Shown: positions 7,698 through 16,400 of the stretch, piece after piece
Layout of the letters: every line of letters begins with the position of its first letter
Numbering within the stretch: position 1 is the stretch's first letter
Source of the DNA: Microbulbifer variabilis
Lineage (GTDB): Bacteria > Pseudomonadota > Gammaproteobacteria > Pseudomonadales > Cellvibrionaceae
Length of the DNA: 64,000 nt
Reading direction: 5' to 3'
Assembly: GCF_023716485.1 (NCBI RefSeq)
Contig: NZ_CP092418.1
Coordinates: 1,843,001 to 1,907,000 of the forward strand
Made by a program: the position numbers and the translations under genes
The notes under the pieces: model-generated
The model's database searches: none
Seen by the model: the letters and a program-made list of their open reading frames with translations, nothing else
Told to the model about the DNA's origin: nothing

Positions 7698-7853
7698 TAC
7701 CAAACGATTCGCGAGCAGCAGTTAGGAGAGTGTATCAATCAGCTTCGCCCGGTAATTCGCGATGGCAAGCTGTTGGTCGATCAGGATTTTAAGGTCGTCC
7801 GCTTACTGGCAGAAATGCCCACCCAGGAGGGAATGCTGGCAACAGCTATCTGA
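7698..7853 (+). pseudogene. 3' remnant of a nadV-type (nicotinamide phosphoribosyltransferase) gene
   Basis: An open plus-strand frame starts abruptly at the IS relic and ends at TGA 7851-7853. It reads YQTIREQQLGE, then LRPVIRDGKLLVDQDF and KVVRLLAEM. The pattern of a hydrophobic stretch, xDGKLLxDxxF and a following xxVR resembles the extreme C-terminus of the NAMPT/NadV family. That family pairs with NadM and NrtR, and both occur here, one as a remnant. The family call is a reasoned guess from about 50 residues in context. Confidence 0.35.
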
Positions 7854-7867
7854 GCTCTTCTTATTGA

Positions 7868-7883
7868 GCCGGCTTATACCGGC
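7868..7883. terminator. Hairpin between convergent genes
   Basis: GCCGG (7868-7872) and CCGGC (7879-7883) form a short stem between the nadV-like remnant and the convergent ADP-ribosylglycohydrolase gene. The T-run is weak (TTTAT), so it is a modest terminator. Confidence 0.45.
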
Positions 7884-7887
7884 TTTA

Positions 7888-8808
7888 TCATTCATTGGCG
7901 ACTGATAGTCCAACCTTATAGAGATCTTCTGCCAAGGTGTGAATTTCTTCCGACAAAGAGATTTGCTGGGCCCATTCCTCAGGTATTCCAGAAACTCCGT
8001 AGTAAGCTCCGGCTATTTGTCCGCAAATGGCTGCTGTTGTATCAGCATCGTTGCCAATATTGGCTGCCAAAAGAATGGCTTCCCGAAAACTATTGGTATT
8101 GAAAAAACACCAAAGCCCCGACATTAGGGACTCGATAACGTAACCACTTCCGGTTAACTCTTCATAGTGCTGGTCTAGAAATTGCCCACTGGCAATGGTT
8201 TTTACTTTTTCATTAGTTGGAGTTTTTTCGATAGAAGCGAGAAGCTCATTTTTATTGATGCCAATAAATATGGAAAGTATAAGATTACAGAGGAGTCGGC
8301 AGCTTTCGATGCATTCGTCCGAGCCATGAGTGGTTCTGGAGCTTTCCCCTGCGAAATAAATGGCATCCGAAGCTGTTGAAGAAAAAAATATGGGAATTGG
8401 CGCTAAGCGCATGAGTGAACCATTACCTGACGAGCGAGTAGATGTTGAACCACTAATAGGATCACCTGTTTGCAAATATCGATTTAATGCGGATAAAACT
8501 GTTGAACCAATATCGAAGCACTCACCCGTAGAGCTCATATACCCATACTGGTACCAGTTACAGTAATGATTCATCTGATCAGTCGCACTGAAGCCTTTTT
8601 TCTGGAGTAAACTGTGGGCCAGGCAGAGCGCCATGGAGGTATCATCGGTCCATTGCCCCTTTTTTAATCCAAATGGGCCTCCACCTTCCATGTCTGATAA
8701 AGGAGTGAATTCCCCTTTGTACTTAAACTCCAACGTGGTGCCCACAGCATCACCGCATGCGAGTCCGACTAAACAGCCTTTTACCTTGTCTAGCGTTTCA
8801 ATATTCAC
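7888..8808 (-). CDS. ADP-ribosylglycohydrolase family protein (DraG-like)
   Basis: A 306-residue enzyme predicted to remove ADP-ribose from modified proteins or small molecules. It has the family architecture: an N-terminal GLACGDAVG helix, the metal-binding motif GQWTDDTSMALCLA near residue 50, and the C-terminal metal motif GNDADTTAAICGQIAGAYYG near residue 255. Both acidic clusters for the two divalent metals are intact. It is downstream of the NrtR-type regulator on the same strand, 67 bp apart. NrtR-linked ADP-ribosylglycohydrolases are a known NAD-metabolism association, so a role in ADP-ribose turnover is likely. Confidence 0.85.
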   Translation of the reverse strand: MNIETLDKVKGCLVGLACGDAVGTTLEFKYKGEFTPLSDMEGGGPFGLKKGQWTDDTSMALCLAHSLLQKKGFSATDQMNHYCNWYQYGYMSSTGECFDIGSTVLSALNRYLQTGDPISGSTSTRSSGNGSLMRLAPIPIFFSSTASDAIYFAGESSRTTHGSDECIESCRLLCNLILSIFIGINKNELLASIEKTPTNEKVKTIASGQFLDQHYEELTGSGYVIESLMSGLWCFFNTNSFREAILLAANIGNDADTTAAICGQIAGAYYGVSGIPEEWAQQISLSEEIHTLAEDLYKVGLSVANE

Positions 8809-8875
8809 CTATAAAATCCTTCTTATACTTGCTTGAGAGTGATTGCTAAATAAAATTAGGGACAATGGGGCAGGG

Positions 8876-9589
8876 CTATTGCTCCAGATTCCGCACGAAA
8901 GTATGTTTCCCTGAACCTGGACGCAAACTGTACAACGCGGCCGGGCGACCACGTTCAGTACGTTTTTTACCGGTATTTATCAGAAGATCTGCCTGCTCAA
9001 TCCTTCTGCGAAAGGACTTTTTTTGCAGTGGCTTGCCGATAATGACTTCGTGCACCTGTTGAAGCTCGGGTAGGGTAAATTTCTTTGGCAGTGCGTAGGC
9101 AGGGATAATACTGTAAAGAGCCTTTTGAATAAGACGCTCATGTGCCCTATTAATAATTTTGAGATGGTCAAAGGCCAAGTTCATTTTCTTGACTTTTTCG
9201 ATAGGCAGCCAGGCGACATCGGAGATGGTTTCTAATTCGCTTTCACAGGCCTGATGAGCGATCAGAGCCGTGTAACAAATGGTTACAGACCAGCCCCGCT
9301 GATCTCTGGAGGCGCCACCAAAGGTAGCTAGCTGCTCAACATAAGGGGGAACAACTCCGGTTTTCTCCTTGAGCTTTCGGGTGACCGTATCCTCTAGGGT
9401 CTTATCTTCGCTCTCGGAAATGAAACCTCCCGGCAGCGCCCATTTTCCCTGTTCGGGATGATTAGAGCGCTCTACCAGCAAAACTTTGAGTTGACCATCT
9501 TGATAAGTAAACAAGACGGCATCTACGGTAAGTAGAGGGGCTTCAAAGTTGCCCTTGTTGTAGGCGGCGAGGAATTCTTTCTCGTTCAT
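8876..9589 (-). CDS. nrtR: NrtR-type Nudix-related transcriptional regulator
   Basis: A repressor of NAD biosynthesis genes in other bacteria that responds to ADP-ribose. The 237 residues contain an N-terminal Nudix domain (about 10-145) and a C-terminal winged helix (about 155-230, with FRRRIEQADLLINTGKKRTERGRPAALY). The Nudix box is degenerate: GGFISESEDKTLED is followed by RKLKEKTG, so the usual REUxEE has lost its first Glu. This fits a sensor more than an active hydrolase. A palindromic site at 9598-9618 sits just before the start codon, suggesting autoregulation. Neighbours are the ADP-ribosylglycohydrolase and remnants of nadM and nadV. Confidence 0.75.
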   Translation of the reverse strand: MNEKEFLAAYNKGNFEAPLLTVDAVLFTYQDGQLKVLLVERSNHPEQGKWALPGGFISESEDKTLEDTVTRKLKEKTGVVPPYVEQLATFGGASRDQRGWSVTICYTALIAHQACESELETISDVAWLPIEKVKKMNLAFDHLKIINRAHERLIQKALYSIIPAYALPKKFTLPELQQVHEVIIGKPLQKKSFRRRIEQADLLINTGKKRTERGRPAALYSLRPGSGKHTFVRNLEQ

Positions 9590-9597
9590 TGCTTTAC

Positions 9598-9618
9598 TAA
9601 GTGTCAGTTAGTCACTTA
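9598..9618. promoter_or_regulatory. Candidate NrtR operator
   Basis: TAAGTG and CACTTA are inverted arms separated by 9 bp, centred 18 bp upstream of the nrtR start. On the minus strand the site contains AGTGACTA, which also appears at 6140-6147 before the nadM remnant. Assignment to NrtR is inference. Confidence 0.4.
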
Positions 9619-9709
9619 TGGTGGCTGTCTAATCCTGTATGCTCAAGAGGGTTAGAGGGGTAAACAAATTCTTCTTATCACTTGAATAGAGCAAAATGAG
9701 AGGAGAGCT

Positions 9710-9916
9710 ATGTCACGCTGGTTGATAATTACTGGATTGGTCCTGATAGTCGTTGGTATAGCGCTGCACTTTGCCCCCTGGCTATTTAACTGGTTTGGCC
9801 GGTTGCCGGGGGATATTCGTATTGAATCTAGCCGCACTCGTTTTTATTTTCCAATTGTCTCGATGATTATTGTCAGCCTGATATTAAGCCTCTTAGTGAA
9901 TTTTTTCCGCAGATAA
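9710..9916 (+). CDS. DUF2905 family small membrane protein
   Basis: A 68-residue protein with two membrane helices (about 4-24 and 45-65) joined by the conserved loop GRLPGDIRIE, the signature of DUF2905. The segment after the loop (SRTRFYFPIVSMIIVSLILS) also fits. Function is not established. GAGAGGAG precedes the ATG. It is divergent from nrtR. Confidence 0.8.
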   Translation: MSRWLIITGLVLIVVGIALHFAPWLFNWFGRLPGDIRIESSRTRFYFPIVSMIIVSLILSLLVNFFRR

Positions 9917-9938
9917 ATATTCTACTGGTGCAGCAGAA

Positions 9939-9964
9939 TAAAAAAAGGCCGCATGGGGGCGGCC
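9939..9964 (-). terminator. Rho-independent terminator (minus strand)
   Basis: Read on the minus strand, GGCCGC (9964-9959) and GCGGCC (9952-9947) form a GC-rich stem followed by seven T residues. It would end the TonB receptor transcript about 200 bp after its stop. A second, weaker stem (TAGCCGG/CCGGCTA, about 10141-10163) lies nearer the stop without a T-run. Confidence 0.7.
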
Positions 9965-10173
9965 GCAAGGGACTTATAGGAGAGTATGAGAAAAGGAGGG
10001 TGCGTTCTCCGCTAGTCAAAAAAGGTCGTCCGTGACCTACCTGATTCAGCCTCTGAAATTGCGCAAAAGCGCAGAGTGATTTGTATTTCAGGGGCTTTGC
10101 TGGCCGTGACCAGCGACGACGCTTCCTTGCGTCGTATCAAGCCGGCTATCCACAAATTAGCCGGATTAATAAC

Positions 10174-12345
10174 TTAGAAATCGTACTTAATGGATGCAGA
10201 GAAAGTACGGCCCGGAGCAGAGTTTACGTAGATATCACTGTCTTCATCCCAGCCAGCAACATTTAGGTATGGCACATACTCCTTGTCGAGCAGGTTGTTG
10301 ACGGCCAGGTTGAGAGACATCTGCTCCATCAGCTGGTAGCTCAGACTCCAATCTACAGAGCCATAGCCTGGAGTCCTTGTTTCGCCTTCATTGACATGTT
10401 CCATGCGGTCTGCCCAGCGCACTAGTACTTGGCTGGAAAGTTGTGCCACTGTGTAGCTGGCACCAACAACACCAGAAAGCGGGTTGATACTGGTGAGGTA
10501 TTCGCCAGTGGTATCGTTTTCACCGCGTTGATAGCTGGCATTTGCAAATAGCTCGAATGCTGGAGACAAGTACCAATTTGCGCTCAGCTCCACTCCTTTG
10601 ATCGTCACTGAGTCGATGTTTTGGTATTGGTATTGCTCAAACACGTGCGAGAAACTGCCATCGTTGTTGAAGAAAGTTTCGCTGTCTATGAGTTCAGTTT
10701 GGAGGAAGTCATCATACTCGGTATAGAAGGCGGCAGCGCTGAAGGCGATGGGGCCCAGGTGTCCACGCAGGCCGAGTTCGAAGGAATCGCTGGTTTCTGG
10801 AGACAGATCGTCAGCTGGTAATACCTCGTAAGCATAAGTAGAAGTTGGCTGTTTATAGTGCTCGATATATGCCAGATCGTAGGCTGGTACTTTGAAACCC
10901 TGGCCGTATTGGATGAAGGCAGACAAGCGAGAGTTGATTTTGTAGAGGGCTCCCAGATTGAAGGAGAGGTTGCTCTCCTCAATCGTGGCAAAAGGAGTAC
11001 CGTCAGCTTTTTCTGCACCATCGGGGTCCATTTCGTACCAATCGTAGCGTACCCCTGGGGTTACAATCAGCTGTCCATTGGCAAAAGTCATTTCATCGTT
11101 CAGGAATAATCCTGCACGGGAGACTGCATTTTCTGGGAACTTTTCTGTTGGGATATTCATTGTGGATGTACCAGCCACTTCGCGGTACTGGAGTAAGGTA
11201 CGGCGGCTTTCGGTTTTTTCCAGGTCTAGGCCGTATCCCAGCGTGTGGGTCTCGCTCAGAGTCTTGCTGGCATTGGAGAGGAAGCCAATAGTATCTTGGC
11301 TATAAAGGCCAGTTTCCCACATATCACGAATTTCAAAAACTCCGAACATAGGGGCGTTGATGTCTAGCTGGCCATACTGTTCATCTTGCTGTTCGGATTC
11401 GTTTTTATACAGGCTAATATTCAGCTGGTCAAAGACTGCACTGGGAGTCTCGCTGTGGTAACGCAGTTGGTAAGCGCGGACCTCTTTATCGGAGATCGAT
11501 TCTTCCTTGACGACGTTGTAGCCGTAATCGGCCAGCCCGCGGAAGTAGTGAAGCAGGCCGTCGGCGCTGTCGCCGGTACTTTCCTGATTCCAATGATCGA
11601 TGCTGAAACTGACAAAGTCCTCACCGCCAAGGTTGTACTTGGCCTTGTAAAGCAGGCTCTTTGACTCGATTTCGAAGGGGGCTTGGCTCTCGTCGAAATT
11701 TTGTTGCTCTTCTCCATCGCGGAAGGTGGTATGCAGTAGTTGTTCAAAGTTGCCGGTGCGCAGAGCCAGGGTAGGGGAGATGTGTGATTGATTGGTAATA
11801 CCGGTGTATCCGGTTTTGATCGCACCGCCGAATTGCTCTCCGTCCTCTAAGTAGTCGCTGGCATCTTTGGTGGTGAAAACCACGATGCCGGCAAGCGCGT
11901 CAGAACCGTATAAAGAAGACGCAGCGCCCTTGGCCACCTCTACCTGTTTCAGGGTATCTATTTCAATAAAGCCGCGGCCCACGATGTCATTTTTACCATT
12001 GGCTCCATAGCCTTCGTTAACCCGCATACCGTCTTTGATAATCAGTACCCGGTCGCCACCCATGCCGCGTACCAGGATATTTTGTGCACTGCCGGCGGCG
12101 CCTGTTACTTCAACTCCGGGCTCGTATTGGAACAGCTGATTCATATCGTTCAGCTGAAGCTGTTCGATGTCCTCATTGGTGACAACAGAAACACTTCCTG
12201 CGACATCTTTCAGCGGCTTTTCCGCGCGGCCGCTGACCACAATCAGTTCCAGGTCGCTGTTGGCTGCTGAACCTGAAGTTTCGGCATGCAGGTTAGCGAC
12301 GGAAGCCAGGCCCAGTATGGCCGCTGCAATTGGGCGAAGTTTCAT
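10174..12345 (-). CDS. TonB-dependent heme/hemoglobin-type outer-membrane receptor
   Basis: A 723-residue outer-membrane beta-barrel transporter. It has a signal peptide (about 1-21, ending HAE), a TonB-box-like segment ELIVVSG, a plug domain (about 40-160, with NILVRGMGGDRVLIIKDGMR and GAASSLYGSDALAG), then a barrel ending in the aromatic motif SASIKYDF. In the barrel, GFKVPAYDLAY and DDLSPETSDSFELG fit the FRAP and NPxL-type regions of the heme/hemoglobin receptor family, although FRAP is replaced by FKVP. It is divergent from ExbB-like, DUF2149 and CobN-like genes, and a Fur-box-like site lies in the shared promoter. Together these support uptake of heme or a related tetrapyrrole under iron control. 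Confidence 0.8.
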   Translation of the reverse strand: MKLRPIAAAILGLASVANLHAETSGSAANSDLELIVVSGRAEKPLKDVAGSVSVVTNEDIEQLQLNDMNQLFQYEPGVEVTGAAGSAQNILVRGMGGDRVLIIKDGMRVNEGYGANGKNDIVGRGFIEIDTLKQVEVAKGAASSLYGSDALAGIVVFTTKDASDYLEDGEQFGGAIKTGYTGITNQSHISPTLALRTGNFEQLLHTTFRDGEEQQNFDESQAPFEIESKSLLYKAKYNLGGEDFVSFSIDHWNQESTGDSADGLLHYFRGLADYGYNVVKEESISDKEVRAYQLRYHSETPSAVFDQLNISLYKNESEQQDEQYGQLDINAPMFGVFEIRDMWETGLYSQDTIGFLSNASKTLSETHTLGYGLDLEKTESRRTLLQYREVAGTSTMNIPTEKFPENAVSRAGLFLNDEMTFANGQLIVTPGVRYDWYEMDPDGAEKADGTPFATIEESNLSFNLGALYKINSRLSAFIQYGQGFKVPAYDLAYIEHYKQPTSTYAYEVLPADDLSPETSDSFELGLRGHLGPIAFSAAAFYTEYDDFLQTELIDSETFFNNDGSFSHVFEQYQYQNIDSVTIKGVELSANWYLSPAFELFANASYQRGENDTTGEYLTSINPLSGVVGASYTVAQLSSQVLVRWADRMEHVNEGETRTPGYGSVDWSLSYQLMEQMSLNLAVNNLLDKEYVPYLNVAGWDEDSDIYVNSAPGRTFSASIKYDF

Positions 12346-12462
12346 GGTGTTGTCCTTGAGGTAATTTCTGTACTTCTGCTCTTGTTGGTCGGCAGTGGTT
12401 GGTTGCTCACCACTGTCGCCGATTGAGGGGGATTATAGGGATGATTTTCTTAATGTAAAGCT

Positions 12463-12483
12463 AAATGCGAATCACTATCAATT
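12463..12483. promoter_or_regulatory. Candidate Fur box
   Basis: The AT-rich sequence AATGCGAATCACTATCAATT resembles the gammaproteobacterial Fur box (AATGATAATCATTATCATT-like, with the inverted GAAT/ATC halves). It lies between the divergent receptor and ExbB-like genes, 118 bp and 87 bp from their starts, so it could repress both under iron sufficiency. Confidence 0.5.
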
Positions 12484-12569
12484 AGATTAAATTTGACGTT
12501 GATAGGGAGTTCCGTTAGTTTCCGCGGCCATTAATACAGAACGAAAGTGCTGGGCTGAGGAGACTTGCA

Positions 12570-13100
12570 ATGAATATTTCGATAATTGAGAACCTGATGG
12601 CCGATGTGGCTGATTTGTTTATGGCCCCGGTATTGCTGGCGATTCTGGTTCTTTTTATCTACGCACTTTACGCAACGGGACGCTTTCTCTCCCTATGGCT
12701 GCTGCGCCGCCGCAATGCTGGCACCTACAGCTTGGCCTTAAAGCAAGGTCGGAAAGAGGAGCTGCCCGGCTATCAAGTGCACAACTATTACGTGCGACAC
12801 CCTTTGGCATGTGATGACGAGTTGGAAGTTTTTGCACTGAAAAAGTTGGAGATGCTGCGTATGGCTACACGCATTGCCCCCATGTTGGGCTTGATCGCCA
12901 CCATGATCCCGATGGGGCCGGCGTTGCGAGCCTTGGCCAATGGCAATATCCAGGGGATCAGTGAAAACCTGATTATCGCTTTTGCTGCTGTGATCTGGGG
13001 TCTCGCAATTTCTACCCTGACCTTCTGGCCGGCCTCGGTAAAGAAGCGTTGGTTTGCTGCTGAGCTAATTAACATTCGCAAATTGAAGGAGGCTGTTTAA
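12570..13100 (+). CDS. MotA/TolQ/ExbB-family proton channel protein
   Basis: A 176-residue inner-membrane protein with helices at about 15-40, 105-125 and 140-165. The family signature around the second and third helices is clear: ATRIAPMLGLIATMIPMGPA and IIAFAAVIWGLAISTL. ExbB/TolQ proteins form a proton-driven channel that energises outer-membrane transport or envelope work. GAGGAGA lies upstream of the ATG. The stop overlaps the start of the DUF2149 gene (TAATG). By context it is probably a dedicated energiser for the CobN-like protein or the divergent receptor. Confidence 0.8.
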   Translation: MNISIIENLMADVADLFMAPVLLAILVLFIYALYATGRFLSLWLLRRRNAGTYSLALKQGRKEELPGYQVHNYYVRHPLACDDELEVFALKKLEMLRMATRIAPMLGLIATMIPMGPALRALANGNIQGISENLIIAFAAVIWGLAISTLTFWPASVKKRWFAAELINIRKLKEAV

Positions 13101-13447
13101 TGCGCTTCCTGGATGAAGATGAAGAGCTCAACCCGATTTTGAGTGCGGTTAACTTGATTGATGTTTTTCTGGTGATTATTGCCGCACTGCTTATCGCTAT
13201 CGCACAAAACCCGCTAAACGTGTTTTCCAATGAAAAGGTCACAGTCATCAAAAATGCCGGTGAGCCCAATATGGAAGTCATCGTAAAAGATGGGGAAGAA
13301 ATTAAGCAGTACAAATCCACCGGTGAAATTGGTTCCGGAGAGGGCACTCGCGCTGGTGTTGCTTACCAGATGGCAGACGGCAGCCTGGTCTATGTACCGG
13401 AAGGAAAAGAAGAGTCTGCAAAAGACAAGGCTGTAGGGGGTAAATAG
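13100..13447 (+). CDS. DUF2149 protein (ExbD/TolR-like partner)
   Basis: A 115-residue protein. A cytoplasmic N-terminus (EDEELNPILSAVNLIDVFLV) leads into one membrane helix (about 18-37), followed by a periplasmic domain with VTVIKNAGEPNMEVIVKDG. The layout, and the Asp in the first helix, match DUF2149 proteins found with ExbB-like proteins and CobN-like chelatases. It probably plays the ExbD role in that channel. It overlaps the ExbB-like gene by one base and precedes the CobN-like gene by 2 bp, so the three are cotranscribed. Confidence 0.75.
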   Translation: MRFLDEDEELNPILSAVNLIDVFLVIIAALLIAIAQNPLNVFSNEKVTVIKNAGEPNMEVIVKDGEEIKQYKSTGEIGSGEGTRAGVAYQMADGSLVYVPEGKEESAKDKAVGGK

Positions 13448-13449
13448 TC

Positions 13450-16400
13450 ATGTTGAAGAAGGTTTGTATGCAATTGGCATACTTCGTCGTAATAGCCTTC
13501 ACTACGATGATGGTGCAGGCTAACGATAAACCCAAAGTTTTGCTGATGATGTCCAGCCATACCGCGAAAGCCAAGGGGGAGCTGTTATCTGATTTGGCTG
13601 CGGACCAGCCGTTTACCCTGGAGATATTTAACAGCAAAGGGAAAAGTGAAGAGCAAATAGCGCAGGCCTGGGGTTCCTCCAGCCTGGTGATGCTTGACGG
13701 TATCAATCCGGCACTCTCCCAATTTATGTTTGGAAAATACCAACCTCTGCTAACCCAGTACTCCAAAGTGCCGGTGGTTTCCCTGGGGGATGCCGATAAC
13801 GCCTCCATGAACCAGGGGCTGACCTCTGAACAGCACAAATCCATCGCTGCGTATTTCAATAATGCTGGGCGTCAGAACTACCGGCATTTGATGCAGTTCC
13901 TCTCCGCGGGAGTCTTTGGCCTTACCGAGCTGCCTGTAGCCGATCCTATTATTGTGCCTAAAGTGGGTTTTTATCATCCAAGTCTGCCAAACCTGGTGGC
14001 TGACAGTGAAGGGGATTTCTTTAATTGGCTGCAGGTATCCGCAGAGCAGCCGGTTATAGGTTTGGCTATCCATCGCTCAGTCGTGGATTACGAGCAGCAG
14101 CAGGTTGTAGATGCCATCTTGGCTGGCCTAGAAGAAAAAGGTGCTAAGGCTTTTGCCTTTTTCTTTGAAGGTGAGGATCTGCCGCTTTCCTATCCGGAGT
14201 TACTGCAAGACGAAGCGGGGCAAACGCGTGTTGATCTTATGATCAATTACCGCTCTCTCCATTATGTGAGTAAACGTCGTGCGGAGTTCGAAAAGTTGGG
14301 TGTCCCGGTGATTCATGCTCTGAACTATACCGAGGGCAGTGAAGCGGATTATCTTGCCGATAATAGTGGGGTTTCTCCTTCGTTAACTCCATTCTTCTTG
14401 GTGATGCCTGAAGACACCGGTAGTATCGATCCGGTAATTGTTGCCGCAAGTGAAGGTGGCAATAAGGTTGTAATGACAGACCAGCTCGATGCATTGGTGG
14501 AACGCGCCTGGAGTCACGCCTCTCTTGGCTACAAAAAAAACAACCAGAAAAAAGTGGCTACCTTTATCTGGAACTACCCTCCCGGTGAGAAGAATATTGG
14601 TGCGGCCTTCCTCGATGTCCCTTCTTCTATTGAGTCTATCGCCAAAGCCATGGAGGAGCGTGGCTATCAAATAGAACAGCAGGACTCCAAGACCCTGATC
14701 GCCTGGGCAGGCCAATTGCTGCGCCCTTACTATCGCCGTGAAGACAGGGTGGCACTGATTGATAAAGGTTTGGCGGACTGGATGCCACTTTCCACCTATG
14801 TCGATTGGTTTAATCGTTTGCCGGCCTCTGTGCGTGATCCCATTGTGGAGCGGTGGGGTAAGCCGGAAGATAACGCCATGTTGGCAGATTATGATGGTGA
14901 GCGGGCTTTCGTTATCCCACGCATGACATTGGGTAACCTGATTGTCCTGCCACAAGGGGTGCGCGCGGATAATGCCAAAGATCACGCCTCCCTCTACCAC
15001 GATATGAAAACACCGGTAAATCATGCCTACCTGGCGGTTTATCTCTACGCGCGCAAAACTTTCGGGGCAGATGCCTATATTCACTTGGGAACACATGGTT
15101 CCCAGGAATGGTTAACCGGTAAGGAGCGCGGGCTCTCTGTGTTCGACGCCCCAAATTTGGCTCTGGGTAATATCCCGGTATTTTATCCCTACATTATTGA
15201 TAATGTAGGTGAAGCTATGCAGGCCAAGCGTCGCGGACGTGCGACGATGATCAGCCATTTAACACCAGGCTTCGCTAAAGCGGGTCTTTATGCCGAAGTG
15301 GCAGAACTCTCTGAGTTGATTGGTAATTACTTGATTCTGGAAGAAGGGCAAACCCGGCTGAATACCCAGGAGCGTATTATCACCCTGGCGGACAAGCTGA
15401 ATATGCTCAAGGATCTGGAAATCAGCGCTGAAACCCTGCAAGCTGATTTCGATGGCCAGCTCAGTCGTCTTCAGGACCACTTGGCCCAACTGGCTGAAAT
15501 GAGCCAACCACTGGGTATCCATCGTTTTGGTCAGCTGCCCAAGTCAGAGCATCTCACCAGCACCATGCTACAAATGCTGGGTGAAAACTATATTTCAGCT
15601 GCTGGCCAATATGAGAAGGAGCAGGGCCTGGCTTTGCCGGCGGAGCAGCTGCTGGATGAACGCAATGTAGTCGCCTTAGAAGCACAGCCGGGTTATCAGC
15701 TGTTAAATGCCTACCTGGCTGGCCACCAATTGCCGGAACTTTCTGAAGAGCTGCAAAATCACCTCCAGCAGTGTCGGGAGTATGCCGATAACTTTGCCGG
15801 TATCGCCGAGCTACAAAACTTGATGTTGGCGCTTGACGGTGAGTACATTCCGGTGAGCTATGGGGGTGACCCTATTCGTAATCCGCAGGCAGTGCCTACC
15901 GGTCGCAACCTGATTGGATTCAACCCGGCTAAGGTGCCATCCAAGGAGGCTTATGAGGCCGGTGTTCAACTGATGGAGCAGACCATTGCCGACTATCGGG
16001 AAAAACATGGCCGTTTCCCGAATAAGCTGGCATTTTCCCTTTGGTCCCTGGAGACGATGCGCCACCAAGGTGCGTTGGAAGCACAAATACTGCATGCGCT
16101 GGGTCTCAAGCCCAAATGGAATCAGCAGGGCAATGTTACTGGAACTGAGGTGATTCCCTATTCAGAGTTAAAGCGCCCTCGTATCGATGTGGTGATCTCT
16201 GCTACTGGTCTTTACCGCGATGCTTTCCCTAATGTGATGCTGTGGCTGGCGGAAGCCATCGATAAAGTGGCGCAGATGAAGGAGGAGAACAACTTTGTCT
16301 ATCGCCACAGTCAGGCCTTATTAAAGCAATTAAAGGAAGAAGGCAGTTCCGAAGAAGATGCGCGCTATCTTTCCTCTGTACGCATTTTCTCCAATGAAAG

